A stretch of DNA of 64,000 nt from Sulfurospirillum cavolei (GTDB lineage Bacteria; Campylobacterota; Campylobacteria; Campylobacterales; Sulfurospirillaceae): assembly GCF_000813325.1 (NCBI RefSeq), contig NZ_BBQE01000001.1. One strand, 5' to 3'. How positions within the stretch are numbered: the stretch's first letter is position 1; the number at the start of each line of letters is the position of its first letter. The notes beneath the pieces are model-generated. The model searched no databases. It saw only the letters and a list, made by a program, of their open reading frames with translations, and was not told the DNA's origin. The translations under genes and the position numbers were made by a program. Below, in pieces: positions 16,486-25,423 of the stretch.

Positions 16486-17823
16486 ATGCAACCGCCGCCT
16501 CGCTTTTTGTTTCAAGACCTTTTTGACGATACGGCATGTTCGCATGTGGGAAGCAAAGATACAAAAGCGATATGTGAACGTTTACAACCCGGTTCAAACG
16601 TGAGCGGATGCGCTTTGGAAGGCGCATTCAATTTTTTGAGTCCTATTCAAGGATGCGCGCATTTGATTCATTCGTCTCCGACATGTTATAACGCTTCACG
16701 TATTCAAAAGCGAGATAGTACCGAGCATTTTTGCACGACCTTGGTGCTCAACGATCTGATATTCGGTGCGGAAGAAAAACTGAAAATGCAGATCAACCAT
16801 ATCGCTAAAACCTATCGTCCTCGCGTGATTTTCGTTTATATGACGTGCGTTAGCTCGTTGATAGGCGAAGACATCGAGAGGATTGCCAAAAGCATGCAAA
16901 CAGAGCTTGGTATTTGGATTGTTCCGGTGATGTCCGCAGGTTTTTTAGGGGTTGAAAATTTGGGCGTACGTATTGCGGGTATAACGCTTTTAAAGACGTT
17001 AATCGGGCGGAAAGAGCCTTTGATCGATACCGCTTACGCGATCAACCTGTGGGGATACGGGCTCAATGAAACTCAACGGATGAGTTATCGAATTCTTTTC
17101 GAACGCGTCGGAATGCGCATTTTGGCGTTTTTCGGCGGCGATGAAGCGGTGGAGACGATTATGGGTGCGCACAAAGCAAAGCTCAACGTTCTCATCAATG
17201 CCAAGTCGTTAACGCCCGTCGCGCGAAAATTTGAAGAACAATACGGCGTTGCGTACGTGGAAACTTCGTGTTTCGGTGCTCGTGCGACATGCGATGCATT
17301 GCGCGTGATTGCGGAGCAGTTCAACGACGGAGCGGTGTGTCGTAAAATTGAAAATATGATTCGTGAAAAAAACAAAGCCCTTCAAGAAACATGTAAAGCG
17401 TTTCATACGCTTTTTTCCGGGAAAAAAGTCGCGATTTTATTGAACGGACTCTTTTCGTGGGCCTATATCCCGCTTTTAGAAGATTTCGGGATGCATGTCG
17501 TTGCGATATCGATTGAAAATTTAAATGAAGACGATAAAGAAAAAGCGGTGGATTTGCTTTTAGGTAAAGGCCGTTTTATGTACGATCCAAACGCGGAGTT
17601 TGAAGAAATCCTCAGCGAAGAGCCTATCGATATCGTGATTACCGATACGGATCATTGCGCTATCGCTTCGCGAGCACGTATTCCTTTTTTCAATATCGAT
17701 CGTTGTTCGGAACCGCTTTTTATCGGATTTGAAGGGGAAGCGGCGTTAGCGGCGGAACTTTCGTTGACACTTCAAACCCCCGTATTTAATATTGTCTACC
17801 AAAACCCGCCGTGGCAAGAATAA
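16486..17823 (+). CDS. NifE-like nitrogenase cofactor scaffold protein lacking the cofactor cysteine
   Basis: Clear homologue of NifE, the scaffold on which nitrogenase cofactor is completed. Shared stretches are ACSH near the N-terminus, GCALEGAF, VIFVYMTCVSSLIGEDI, MSAGFLGVENLGVRIAG and the C-terminal TLQTPVFN. The three [4Fe-4S] cysteines are present (C42, C67, C121 counted from ATG 16486). At the place of NifE Cys250, which holds the cofactor precursor, it has Asn (N238, codon 17197-17199, in LNVLINAKSL). No NifN-like partner is in the window. The start is uncertain: the frame extends upstream through TTG 16462, GTG 16453 and TTG 16438, overlapping the activator gene; none has a clear ribosome binding site. 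It probably shares the activator transcript. Confidence 0.85.
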   Translation: MQPPPRFLFQDLFDDTACSHVGSKDTKAICERLQPGSNVSGCALEGAFNFLSPIQGCAHLIHSSPTCYNASRIQKRDSTEHFCTTLVLNDLIFGAEEKLKMQINHIAKTYRPRVIFVYMTCVSSLIGEDIERIAKSMQTELGIWIVPVMSAGFLGVENLGVRIAGITLLKTLIGRKEPLIDTAYAINLWGYGLNETQRMSYRILFERVGMRILAFFGGDEAVETIMGAHKAKLNVLINAKSLTPVARKFEEQYGVAYVETSCFGARATCDALRVIAEQFNDGAVCRKIENMIREKNKALQETCKAFHTLFSGKKVAILLNGLFSWAYIPLLEDFGMHVVAISIENLNEDDKEKAVDLLLGKGRFMYDPNAEFEEILSEEPIDIVITDTDHCAIASRARIPFFNIDRCSEPLFIGFEGEAALAAELSLTLQTPVFNIVYQNPPWQE

Positions 17824-17862
17824 AAACGCCTGAACGGGTTAGGGAAATAGGGATTTTTTCGC

Positions 17863-17868
17863 TATAAT
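17863..17868 (+). promoter_or_regulatory. -10 box of the aspartate aminotransferase gene
   Basis: TATAAT 29 bases before the ATG at 17898, 39 bases after the end of the NifE-like gene. It separates the housekeeping gene from the nitrogenase island. Confidence 0.6.
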
Positions 17869-17897
17869 CTCGACGATATTTTTTTAAGGGAACGTGC

Positions 17898-19070
17898 ATG
17901 TTATCTAAACGAATTCAAGTATTGTCGCCCTCTTTAACCTTGGCGATTACCGCCTTGGCAAGAGATCTTAAAGCGCAGGGAAGAGATATTTTAAGCTTTT
18001 CGGCCGGTGAGCCCGATTTTGACACGCCTCAACGCGTTAAAGACGCCGCTATCGAAGCGATTCAAAAGGGTTGTTCTAAATATACCGCCGTCGCGGGCAC
18101 GCCCGAAGTTCTTAAAGCGATCGCAGGAAAGCTTAAACGCGAAAACAATCTTGAATACAAGCCCTCCGATATTGTGGTAAACGTAGGTGCAAAGCATTCG
18201 TTGTTCAATATTTTTCAAGCTATTCTCGATGAAAAGGATGAAGTGATTATTCCTTCGCCTTATTGGGTTACGTATCCCGAAATCGTCAAATACAGTAACG
18301 GAACGCCCGTTTTTATCGAAACCGACGAGGCAAGTTGTTTTAAAATTACGCCGGCACAACTCAAATCCGCCATTACGCCTAAAACAAAAGTGTTGTTGCT
18401 AAACACGCCTTCCAATCCGACGGGTTCGGTTTACTCCAAAGAGGAGCTTCAAGCTCTTGCGGATGTTTTGAAGGGTACGAAAATTCTTGTCGTTTCCGAT
18501 GAAATGTATGAAAAGATTTTATTTGACGGACGTAAATTTACCTCCGTTGCGGCGATCAGCGACGACATGTACCAACGAACGATTACCGTCAACGGTTTGA
18601 GCAAATCCGTCGCGATGCCCGGGTGGCGTTTTGGATATTTGGCATGTCCGATCAAAGAAATCGTCAACGCGATCGTCGATTTGCAAGGACAAAGCACGTC
18701 CAATATCAATTCTATTACCCAAAAAGCCGCTATTCCGGCACTTGAGGGTTTGGTGGACGACGACATCGAAACGATGCGCGTCGCGTTTGAAAAACGACGT
18801 AATTTGGCTTGCGAACTCTTTAGCAAGATTCCGCAACTCAGCGTCGTCAAACCCGAAGGCGCATTTTATCTTTACGTCAATACGAAAGCGGTTGAAAACG
18901 ATTCGATGAAGTTTTGTTCCAAACTGCTTGAAAAAACGGGTGTGGCGGTGGTTCCGGGTATCGGATTCGGTATGGAAGGCTATTTTAGACTGTCTTTTGC
19001 GACCGATGATACGACCATCCGAAACGGTATCGCGCGTATTGCCGATTTTGTTCAACATTACGAACGATAA
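17898..19070 (+). CDS. aspB: Aspartate aminotransferase (class I, AspB type)
   Basis: PLP enzyme that interconverts aspartate/2-oxoglutarate and oxaloacetate/glutamate. The 390-aa product has the substrate segment SFSAGEPDFDTP near residue 35, LLNTPSNPTGSVYS at about 167-180, VSDEMYEKI at 199-207 and the PLP lysine K236 in VNGLSKSVAMPGWRFGY. ATG 17898 follows AAGGG. In C. jejuni its counterpart is, as I recall, directly beside cysE, so here the two are split by the anf island. It could equally accept other amino acids. Confidence 0.93.
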   Translation: MLSKRIQVLSPSLTLAITALARDLKAQGRDILSFSAGEPDFDTPQRVKDAAIEAIQKGCSKYTAVAGTPEVLKAIAGKLKRENNLEYKPSDIVVNVGAKHSLFNIFQAILDEKDEVIIPSPYWVTYPEIVKYSNGTPVFIETDEASCFKITPAQLKSAITPKTKVLLLNTPSNPTGSVYSKEELQALADVLKGTKILVVSDEMYEKILFDGRKFTSVAAISDDMYQRTITVNGLSKSVAMPGWRFGYLACPIKEIVNAIVDLQGQSTSNINSITQKAAIPALEGLVDDDIETMRVAFEKRRNLACELFSKIPQLSVVKPEGAFYLYVNTKAVENDSMKFCSKLLEKTGVAVVPGIGFGMEGYFRLSFATDDTTIRNGIARIADFVQHYER

Positions 19071-19079
19071 TTTTCTTCC

Positions 19080-19107
19080 GGGGTGCTTAAAATAGCACCC
19101 TACTTTT
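19080..19107 (+). terminator. Terminator after the aminotransferase gene
   Basis: GGGTGCT (19081-19087) and AGCACCC (19094-19100) form a 7-bp stem with a 6-base loop, followed by TACTTTT. A good rho-independent terminator shape. Confidence 0.75.
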
Positions 19108-19179
19108 AAAACTTCTCAAAAAATCCTCAAATTTTTGCTACAATCCCGACACGATTTTGACATGTAGCAAAGGAATACG

Positions 19180-20376
19180 ATGAACAAGTACGTCATTACG
19201 CTCGCTAAAACCTGTTTAGGATGCAAAAAACCCTCCTGTCGTACGGGCTGTCCCGTGGGAACGCCTATTCCGGAGATGATTCGTCTGTTTTTGGCGGGAG
19301 AGATTAAAGAAGCGGGAAAAATGCTGTTTGAAAACAATCCGCTCTCTGTTATCTGTTCAATGGTCTGCCCGCATGAAAAGCATTGCGAGGGGCATTGTAT
19401 CTTGAATAAAAAAGGTACGGCGGTGAGCGTAGGCAGTATCGAAAATTACATTTCCGATCTGTATATGAACGACCTTCAATTTGAAAAACCTCTTAAAAAC
19501 GGCACGAAAGTCGCTATTATCGGAAGCGGACCTGCGGGAATCGCGTTGGCGATACTTCTGGGTATGAAAGGCTACGAGATCACGATGTACGACGCTCACG
19601 ATAAAATCGGCGGCGTTCTTCGCTACGGTATTCCCGATTTTCGTCTGAATAAAGAGATCCTCGATACGATTGAAAACAAATTGCGTCAATTGGACGTGAC
19701 GATACGTCCTAATATTACGGTCGGTAAAAACATCACGATCGCCGACTTGTTTCGCGACGATTTTAAAGCGGTCTTTATCGGCACGGGTGTTTGGTCTCCG
19801 AAAAAATTGGGGATTAAAGGCGAGAGTTTGGGACATGTCCATTTTGCGATCGATTATCTCAAAAATCCTTCCGTGTACCGCCTCGGTCATAAGGTCGTTG
19901 TTTTAGGTGCGGGTAACGTAGCGATGGACGTGGCGCGAACGGCGGTGCGACACGGAGCGCGTGACGTGATTATTATGTACCGCAAAGGGATGGAAGATAT
20001 TCCCGCATCCAACCATGAAGTCGAATGTGCCAAAATCGACGGCGTTAAATTCGAGCTGTACAAGCAACCCGTTGAAATCAACGAACAAGGCGTGATCTAT
20101 CAAGGTACGAACGAAAGCGTTGAAGCCGGAATGTTGGAAGCGGATTCGGTTTTGATCGCCATTAGTCAAAATCCCAAAGACACTATCGTACAAACGGCAA
20201 AACAAATCGAAGTGGACGGGAAAGGCCTCGTGATTACCGATGAAAGCGGTCGAACGACGATGCAAGGCGTTTTTGCTTCCGGAGACGTGGTAACGGGTGC
20301 GCGAACGGTTGTTGAAGCGGTAGCATTTTCAAAGCGCGTTGCCGTAGCGATTGAGGAGTATGTGGCGACGCTGTAG
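19180..20376 (+). CDS. GltD-like NAD(P)H-dependent flavoprotein oxidoreductase
   Basis: Flavoprotein related to the glutamate synthase small subunit and to NfnB. The N-terminal cysteine-rich segment CLGCKKPSCRTGCPVG should bind FeS clusters. The FAD site VAIIGSGPAGIALAILLG is near residue 110, and the NAD(P)H site VVVLGAGNVAMDVARTA near 234. Its 398 aa are shorter than GltD (about 470). No large glutamate synthase subunit lies beside it, so a true GltD role is unproven; electron transfer between NAD(P)H and another acceptor is the general family function. A TACAAT -10 box at 19139-19144 precedes it. Confidence 0.8.
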   Translation: MNKYVITLAKTCLGCKKPSCRTGCPVGTPIPEMIRLFLAGEIKEAGKMLFENNPLSVICSMVCPHEKHCEGHCILNKKGTAVSVGSIENYISDLYMNDLQFEKPLKNGTKVAIIGSGPAGIALAILLGMKGYEITMYDAHDKIGGVLRYGIPDFRLNKEILDTIENKLRQLDVTIRPNITVGKNITIADLFRDDFKAVFIGTGVWSPKKLGIKGESLGHVHFAIDYLKNPSVYRLGHKVVVLGAGNVAMDVARTAVRHGARDVIIMYRKGMEDIPASNHEVECAKIDGVKFELYKQPVEINEQGVIYQGTNESVEAGMLEADSVLIAISQNPKDTIVQTAKQIEVDGKGLVITDESGRTTMQGVFASGDVVTGARTVVEAVAFSKRVAVAIEEYVATL

Positions 20377-20383
20377 TCGCAAA

Positions 20384-20430
20384 TAAAAAAAGCTATACCG
20401 TCTAGACGGTATAGCGTGAGTGTTTTTTAC
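20384..20430. terminator. Bidirectional terminator, perfect 24-nt palindrome
   Basis: Bases 20392-20415 form a perfect palindrome (12 bp each arm, GCTATACCGTCT and its complement) with seven A on the left and GTGAGTGTTTTTTA on the right. It sits between convergent genes and can stop transcription from both sides. Confidence 0.85.
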
Positions 20431-20675
20431 GAACGCGGTTGCGCTTCAAAACGCGCTTTGGCGTCTTTGAGCGCATTGATCAGTTCATCGAGATTTTCAT
20501 AAGGAATGTGCGCTTTCCAATCCGGATCTTCGGTATTTTTCTTTAACGAAATGCCGATACTCACGACCGGAAACGATCCGTTGCCGTAAGGCTCTTCCAA
20601 ATGCGAAACGGAGATGACGCCGTTTTTCGTACCTGCTAACGGAAATTTGGTTAATATCGTATTTTTTCCACCCAT
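20427..20675 (-). CDS. Conserved hypothetical protein, 82 aa
   Basis: Small soluble protein of unknown function, rich in beta-prone residues at the N-terminus (ILTKFPLAGTKNGVISVSHL) and ending in a charged helix (ENLDELINALKDAKARFEAQ). No signal peptide or TM segment. It starts with ATG two bases after the lpxD stop, so it belongs to the ilvB-ilvH-lpxD operon. Nothing in the sequence names its role. Confidence 0.7.
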   Translation of the reverse strand: MGGKNTILTKFPLAGTKNGVISVSHLEEPYGNGSFPVVSIGISLKKNTEDPDWKAHIPYENLDELINALKDAKARFEAQPRS

Positions 20676-20677
20676 AA

Positions 20678-21631
20678 TTATGAATTCCTTTTAAAAAATT
20701 GAGCGATTTTGGCCTGTTTTTTAAGCCAATCGCTTTGAAGCATCAATGGAAATCCGCCGTAGACTTTACCGCCTTCGATGGATTTGCTCACTCCGCCTCG
20801 TGCCGCGACGGTTGCGAAATCGCCGATTTCCAAATGACCTGCGGTTGCGCTTTGTCCGCCCATGACAACGTTTCGTCCTAACTTCGTCGATCCCGCCAAG
20901 CCGGTTTGCGCGACGATGATACAAAATTGACCGATTTCGCAATTGTGTCCGATGTGCACAAGGTTATCTATTTTTGTCCCTTTTTTGATAACCGTAGAGC
21001 CGAAAACCGCACGATCGATCGTGGAATTAGCACCTATTTCGACGTTTTCTTCGATAATCAAGTTACCGTTATGGTAAATCTTGATGTGTTCGCCGGTTTT
21101 CGTATGCGCGTAACCGAAGCCGTCGCTCCCGACGACGACGCCGGCTTGAAGGATGGAGCCTGCTTTAATTACACAATCGTCGTAAACGACGACGTTAGGG
21201 TATATGACGACGTTTTGACCGACGGTGACGTTCGCTCCGATCGTTACGTTTGGCATAATACGCGCGCCCGCTTCGATGACGCTTCCACTACCGACGACGA
21301 CGTTTTGCTCGATCGATGCCGCGGGATCGATACGCGGAGCAACGGAAGTCTCAAAAACTTTTTTCGCGAAGTAGCGGCTGGCGTATGCCATGCTCAAATA
21401 AGGATCGTCGCTCACGAGAGCTTCTACGTTCGAAGGTAAGGCTTCTAAATAGGCTTTGGGAAGGATGACAACGCCTGCTTGGGTGTTTTTTAAGTCGTCG
21501 AGTAGCTTGGCGTCTTTAAAAAAAGCAATATGCGAAGGCGTTGCCTCCTTGAGCGTTGCAAAAGAGGCAACATCAAAATCTCTTCCGGCGTAGTCTAATC
21601 CTAACGCTTGTGCAAGGAGGCTAATTTTCAT
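20678..21631 (-). CDS. lpxD: UDP-3-O-acylglucosamine N-acyltransferase
   Basis: LpxD adds the N-linked acyl chain in lipid A synthesis. The N-terminal uridine-binding domain (about residues 1-95) is followed by left-handed beta-helix hexapeptide repeats such as VTIGANVTVGQNVVIYPNVV, with the catalytic histidine in GSDGFGYAH and a second histidine in VHIGHNCEIG. The length of 317 aa is a little below that of E. coli. The start abuts the ilvH stop, in the ilvB-ilvH-lpxD arrangement I recall from Campylobacter. Confidence 0.94.
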   Translation of the reverse strand: MKISLLAQALGLDYAGRDFDVASFATLKEATPSHIAFFKDAKLLDDLKNTQAGVVILPKAYLEALPSNVEALVSDDPYLSMAYASRYFAKKVFETSVAPRIDPAASIEQNVVVGSGSVIEAGARIMPNVTIGANVTVGQNVVIYPNVVVYDDCVIKAGSILQAGVVVGSDGFGYAHTKTGEHIKIYHNGNLIIEENVEIGANSTIDRAVFGSTVIKKGTKIDNLVHIGHNCEIGQFCIIVAQTGLAGSTKLGRNVVMGGQSATAGHLEIGDFATVAARGGVSKSIEGGKVYGGFPLMLQSDWLKKQAKIAQFFKRNS

Positions 21632-22101
21632 TACAGATCCATCGCTACCGAACCGCTGCGAACGATATCGGTCGGATTATATTTTTTAACGGCTTTCAAA
21701 AAACTGTCGATTCGATTGTAATCGTCCGCAACCATTAAGACGATCGACTCTTCGCTGCTACTGGCGATCGTGCCGTTATAGGCTTTGAGCATGGCATCCA
21801 GACCGTTGAAATCTTCACTCAGAGGAATTTTGACCAATGCAAGCTCTTTTTCGACGAACTCGCCCGATTCGATGACTTTATAGGTCGGTATCAATTTATG
21901 AAGTTGTTTGACGATTTGCTCCAAAACGGCGGTACTACCTGAGGTAACAATCGTCAAGCGCGATAAATTCGTTTTCGGAATAGGCGCTACCGTTAAAGAA
22001 TCGATGTTATATCCGCGACCGGCGAATAAGCCTGAAATACGAGATAGTACGCCGTCTTCGTTGAGGACGATAACCGATAATACTCTTCTAATCGCATCCA
22101 T
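21631..22101 (-). CDS. ilvH: Acetolactate synthase small (regulatory) subunit
   Basis: Regulatory subunit that confers valine feedback control on the IlvB catalytic subunit. The N-terminal ACT domain starts RRVLSVIVLNEDGVLSRISG and contains GRGYNIDSLTVAPI; a second ACT-like domain follows from about residue 80. The 156-aa length is typical. It begins four bases after the ilvB stop and overlaps lpxD by one base. Confidence 0.95.
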   Translation of the reverse strand: MDAIRRVLSVIVLNEDGVLSRISGLFAGRGYNIDSLTVAPIPKTNLSRLTIVTSGSTAVLEQIVKQLHKLIPTYKVIESGEFVEKELALVKIPLSEDFNGLDAMLKAYNGTIASSSEESIVLMVADDYNRIDSFLKAVKKYNPTDIVRSGSVAMDL

Positions 22102-22105
22102 GGGC

Positions 22106-23797
22106 TTACTCCTTATACTCTAACATCATATTGTAAAGCGTTCCGCCTGCCGGAACCATCGGTAAAACGTTTTCAAAACGGTCGACTTGAACGTCGATCA
22201 TACAAACACAGCCGCTTTGCATCGCATCGCTTAAGGCTTGATCGAATTCCGCTTTGGTTTTGACTCTAAATCCGCGTCCGCCGAAGCTCTCAACCAACTT
22301 AACGAAATCGGGTTGCACCGAAAGATCGGTTGAAGAGTAGCGTTTGTTGTAGAAAAAAGTTTGCCATTGGCGAACCATTCCTAAAAATTGATTGTTCAAA
22401 ATAATGTTGATAACGGCAATTTTATTTTCGACCGCGGTCATAAGCTCTTGAATATTCATCAAAATCGAGCCGTCTCCCGTGAAGTTGATAACCGTTTTGT
22501 TCGGTAATGCGACCTTAGCACCCATCGCTGCGGGCAAACCGTACCCCATCGTTCCCAAACCGCCGCTGCTAAGCCATTGTCTTGGATAGCTAAACGGGTA
22601 AAATTGCGCCGCCCACATTTGGTGTTGACCGACGTCGGTACAGATGACGGCTTTATCGCCGAGAAGTTCCCCTACGCGCTCAATCGCCCATTGCGGTTTA
22701 ATGACGTCGTTGCTGTCTTCGTATCGGAGCGGATGAATTTCGTTGTAGCGTTTTAACAGTTCACGCCACGGTTTGTATTTATCGGCTTGTATTTGCTCTT
22801 TTGCCAGCGGGATCATCGCTTCGACGACGTTTTTAAGGTCTCCGACGATCGGATAATCGATCGGAACGATTTTCCCGATGCTGCTTGGGTCGATATCGAC
22901 GTGAATGATCTTGGCATGTTTGGCAAATTCGCTGAGTTTTCCCGTAACCCTATCGTCAAAACGAGGGCCAAAAGCAATCATCAAATCGGCTTCGCTCATC
23001 GCCATATTGGCGCAATAGCAACCGTGCATACCCAGCATTCCGAGCAATAAAGGATTTTCATCGCCCATAACGCCGCGTGCCATCAACGTTTCGACGGCGG
23101 GAATGCCGCAAATTTGTGCAAATTCGCGTACTTCGTTTGCCGCGTTGGAATTAATCGCACCGCCGCCGATGTATAACACGGGACGCTTCGCTGCCGCAAT
23201 CGCTTCGATCGCCTTTTTAATTTGGCGAGGATTACCTTTGTACGTCGGTTTGTACGTTTGCATTTTAATTTCGCTAGGATAGCTAAAATGTGCAATCTGT
23301 GCGGTCACGTCTTTGGGAATATCGACATGCACGGGACCGGGTCTGCCGCTTCGCGCGATATAAAACGCCTCTTTTAAAATACGCGACAAATCTTTGGCGT
23401 CTTTGACCAAATAGTTGTGTTTGACGCACGGACGGCTGATACCGACCGCATCGATTTCTTGAAACGCGTCCGTACCGATCATACTAATGGGAACTTGTCC
23501 GCTAATGACGACCAGAGGAATCGAGTCCATATAAGCCGTTGCAAGACCCGTCACCGCGTTGGTAAAGCCAGGTCCGCTGGTCACAAACGCAACACCGACC
23601 TCGCCCGTTGCCCTTGCATAACCGTCTGCGGCATGAATCGCCGCTTGTTCGTGTCTCGTTAAAATATGTTTAAAATGGTTTTGTTTATAGACTTCATCGT
23701 AAACATTCATAATCGCACCGCCGGGATAGCCAAAGACGACGCTGACGTTCTCCTTCCGTAGTGCTTCTATAACCATCTGGGAACCGCTTAACTCCAT
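22106..23797 (-). CDS. ilvB: Acetolactate synthase large (catalytic) subunit
   Basis: Thiamine-diphosphate enzyme that condenses two pyruvates (or pyruvate plus 2-oxobutyrate) in branched-chain amino acid synthesis. The start MELSGSQMVIEAL at 23797 is chosen because AGGAGAGG lies just upstream; the longer frame adds MKGEV within that site. The N-terminal VFGYPGGAIM with the catalytic glutamate further on (ILTRHEQAAIHAADG), and the TPP motif GDGSILMNIQELMTA with its NN near residue 465, are present. It is preceded by a leader of about 225 nt. Confidence 0.96.
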   Translation of the reverse strand: MELSGSQMVIEALRKENVSVVFGYPGGAIMNVYDEVYKQNHFKHILTRHEQAAIHAADGYARATGEVGVAFVTSGPGFTNAVTGLATAYMDSIPLVVISGQVPISMIGTDAFQEIDAVGISRPCVKHNYLVKDAKDLSRILKEAFYIARSGRPGPVHVDIPKDVTAQIAHFSYPSEIKMQTYKPTYKGNPRQIKKAIEAIAAAKRPVLYIGGGAINSNAANEVREFAQICGIPAVETLMARGVMGDENPLLLGMLGMHGCYCANMAMSEADLMIAFGPRFDDRVTGKLSEFAKHAKIIHVDIDPSSIGKIVPIDYPIVGDLKNVVEAMIPLAKEQIQADKYKPWRELLKRYNEIHPLRYEDSNDVIKPQWAIERVGELLGDKAVICTDVGQHQMWAAQFYPFSYPRQWLSSGGLGTMGYGLPAAMGAKVALPNKTVINFTGDGSILMNIQELMTAVENKIAVINIILNNQFLGMVRQWQTFFYNKRYSSTDLSVQPDFVKLVESFGGRGFRVKTKAEFDQALSDAMQSGCVCMIDVQVDRFENVLPMVPAGGTLYNMMLEYKE

Positions 23798-24037
23798 GAC
23801 CTCTCCTTTCATATTTTTTTTGGTTGCGACTTCGCGCTAAAATCCGCTTTTTGCAAAGCGAATTATTTTTACATGTCGGGGCAAAAGCCTCAACGCCGAG
23901 GTTGTACCGAGCGTCAAAGTTTGTTTCGTAACGAAGTCAAATTTTCCGCATACCGCTATTCTTACATCTTCACGTAAAGCCCAAACACCTCTGTTGTATC
24001 GGGTGTTAAAGCTCGGTAAAAAAAGTGGGTTATTATA
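23798..24037 (-). promoter_or_regulatory. ilvB promoter and long structured leader
   Basis: On the minus strand an extended -10 (TGCTATAAT, hexamer at 24032-24037) is followed by about 225 nt before the ilvB ATG. The leader contains AACACC/GGTGTT, a GC-rich stem CCTC/GAGG, and near its end CGCTTT-GCAA-AAAGCG (23845-23860) followed by GATTTT, which looks like a weak terminator. Attenuation control of branched-chain synthesis is possible; no Ile/Val/Leu-rich leader peptide was found. Confidence 0.5.
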
Positions 24038-24080
24038 GCAAATAAAGATTAAAAGAGGCTATTTTCGGTACTTTGAATCA

Positions 24081-24983
24081 TTAAACGGAAGAGGTGTTAC
24101 AATTTGCTATAGCCACGCCTTCTCGAAGGCTATCGTCGATAACGATGCAGGTCGCAAACCCTAGTTTTTGCATAATGGTTTTAACGAGTAAAATTCCGGC
24201 GATCATGGAGTCACGGCGATTGGTTCCCGTAAAGCGCGTCGCTTCTTCGATAGGCATACGGCTTAAACGTACGAAAGCCTCTTCAAAATCGTTAACATGT
24301 AAAGAAGTGCCGTTAATCGCGTTTGCATCGTAATGGGCATAATCCATACCTTGTTTGAAAGCGGCAACGGTCGTAGGCGTTCCGGCGGTCGCGATCAATT
24401 GACGGTAACGCGATACGACGGGTTGATGTTGCACGACGAAAGGTTCGATGACCGATACGATGCGATCAATGTGCGATGCGTCGATTGAGGCGTAGCGTTC
24501 GGTGGTCGTGACGATACCGAACGGAAAGCTTCGGCTCTCTTTGCTCGTCGTGTTACAAAAAGTAATTTCCGTCGATCCGCCGCCTAGATCGAATAAAACA
24601 TAACAAGACGCGTCGAATCCTTCTCGCGTTAAGGCGTGTTCAACCGCTAAAGAGGTCAATGCCGCCTCTTTTTCGCCTGAAATAATTTCAAAGCAAATCC
24701 CGAACGTTGTTTCGATACGACTAAGAATTTCACGCGCATTGGATGCCATACGCATCGCTTGCGTCGTTACCGCAAAGCAAGGTTCGTTTCGAAAGTCAAA
24801 ATGTAACGAAGCTTCATGCAGTGCCGCAAAAAGGCGTTCTTGCGACTCTGGGGCAATCGCACGGTTGACATGTAAGTCTTTTGCCGTACGTACGATGCGT
24901 TCAAAGCATGCCGTTCTTCGGCGTGTTTGACAATCAAAACGTGCGATACGAAGCGTGTTGGAGCCTAAATCACATGCAATCAT
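24081..24983 (-). CDS. Ppx/GppA-family phosphatase (exopolyphosphatase/pppGpp hydrolase)
   Basis: Actin-like-fold hydrolase of polyphosphate or pppGpp. The phosphate-binding motifs CDLGSNTLRIARFD (residues 4-17) and LFDLGGGSTEITF (about 126-138) are clear. Its 300 aa correspond to the catalytic domains only, without the C-terminal HD part of long forms. The stop is followed by the ilvB promoter region. It is downstream of a small membrane protein gene with an 11-base gap. Substrate preference cannot be told from the sequence. Confidence 0.88.
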   Translation of the reverse strand: MIACDLGSNTLRIARFDCQTRRRTACFERIVRTAKDLHVNRAIAPESQERLFAALHEASLHFDFRNEPCFAVTTQAMRMASNAREILSRIETTFGICFEIISGEKEAALTSLAVEHALTREGFDASCYVLFDLGGGSTEITFCNTTSKESRSFPFGIVTTTERYASIDASHIDRIVSVIEPFVVQHQPVVSRYRQLIATAGTPTTVAAFKQGMDYAHYDANAINGTSLHVNDFEEAFVRLSRMPIEEATRFTGTNRRDSMIAGILLVKTIMQKLGFATCIVIDDSLREGVAIANCNTSSV

Positions 24984-24993
24984 ACGGCAAGAG

Positions 24994-25218
24994 CTAACGT
25001 TTTTGAAAACCGAAAAGTTTCATTACAAGGGCAATAGCAAGACGAAGCACGCCGATCAACACATATGCAATGAAGGTATATAACAGCGGATGGTAGGGCA
25101 TATCGTGCGCCATCAGACGAGAAAAATGCTCTAAAGGATGTGAAACCCACTGATTTATATGCATGCCTAAGGATAAGACGAAAAATATCACGACAAAAAT
25201 GAAGAACTCTTTTTTCAC
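24994..25218 (-). CDS. Small two-TM membrane protein, 74 aa
   Basis: Predicted inner-membrane protein with two hydrophobic segments (FFIFVVIFFVLSLGMHI, residues 5-21, and LLYTFIAYVLIGVLRLAIAL, about 45-64) and a basic end (KLFGFQKR). Starts MKKEFF. It lies just upstream of the Ppx/GppA gene on the same strand, so the two may be co-transcribed. Function unknown. Confidence 0.7.
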   Translation of the reverse strand: MKKEFFIFVVIFFVLSLGMHINQWVSHPLEHFSRLMAHDMPYHPLLYTFIAYVLIGVLRLAIALVMKLFGFQKR

Positions 25219-25423
25219 GATGCCTCACTACGGGAGCTAAAATTTTTACAGATTGTAAGCAAAAAAGACTTAATAGAAGATTTAGAATAACGTCACATTA
25301 TCGCTACAATCTTAGAAGATTATAAATAACTAAAATAATCAACTATAATATTACTAGCCAAGGAAAACTTTATATTGTTGGCAGTAGAATGGGGAGACAT
25401 ACAACAAAAAGGATGGTTAAATT

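Noticed and set aside
23980..24005. Leader peptide frame for ilvB attenuation (GTG TTT GGG CTT TAC GTG)
   Set aside because: It has eight codons, no ribosome binding site spacing and no run of branched-chain codons.
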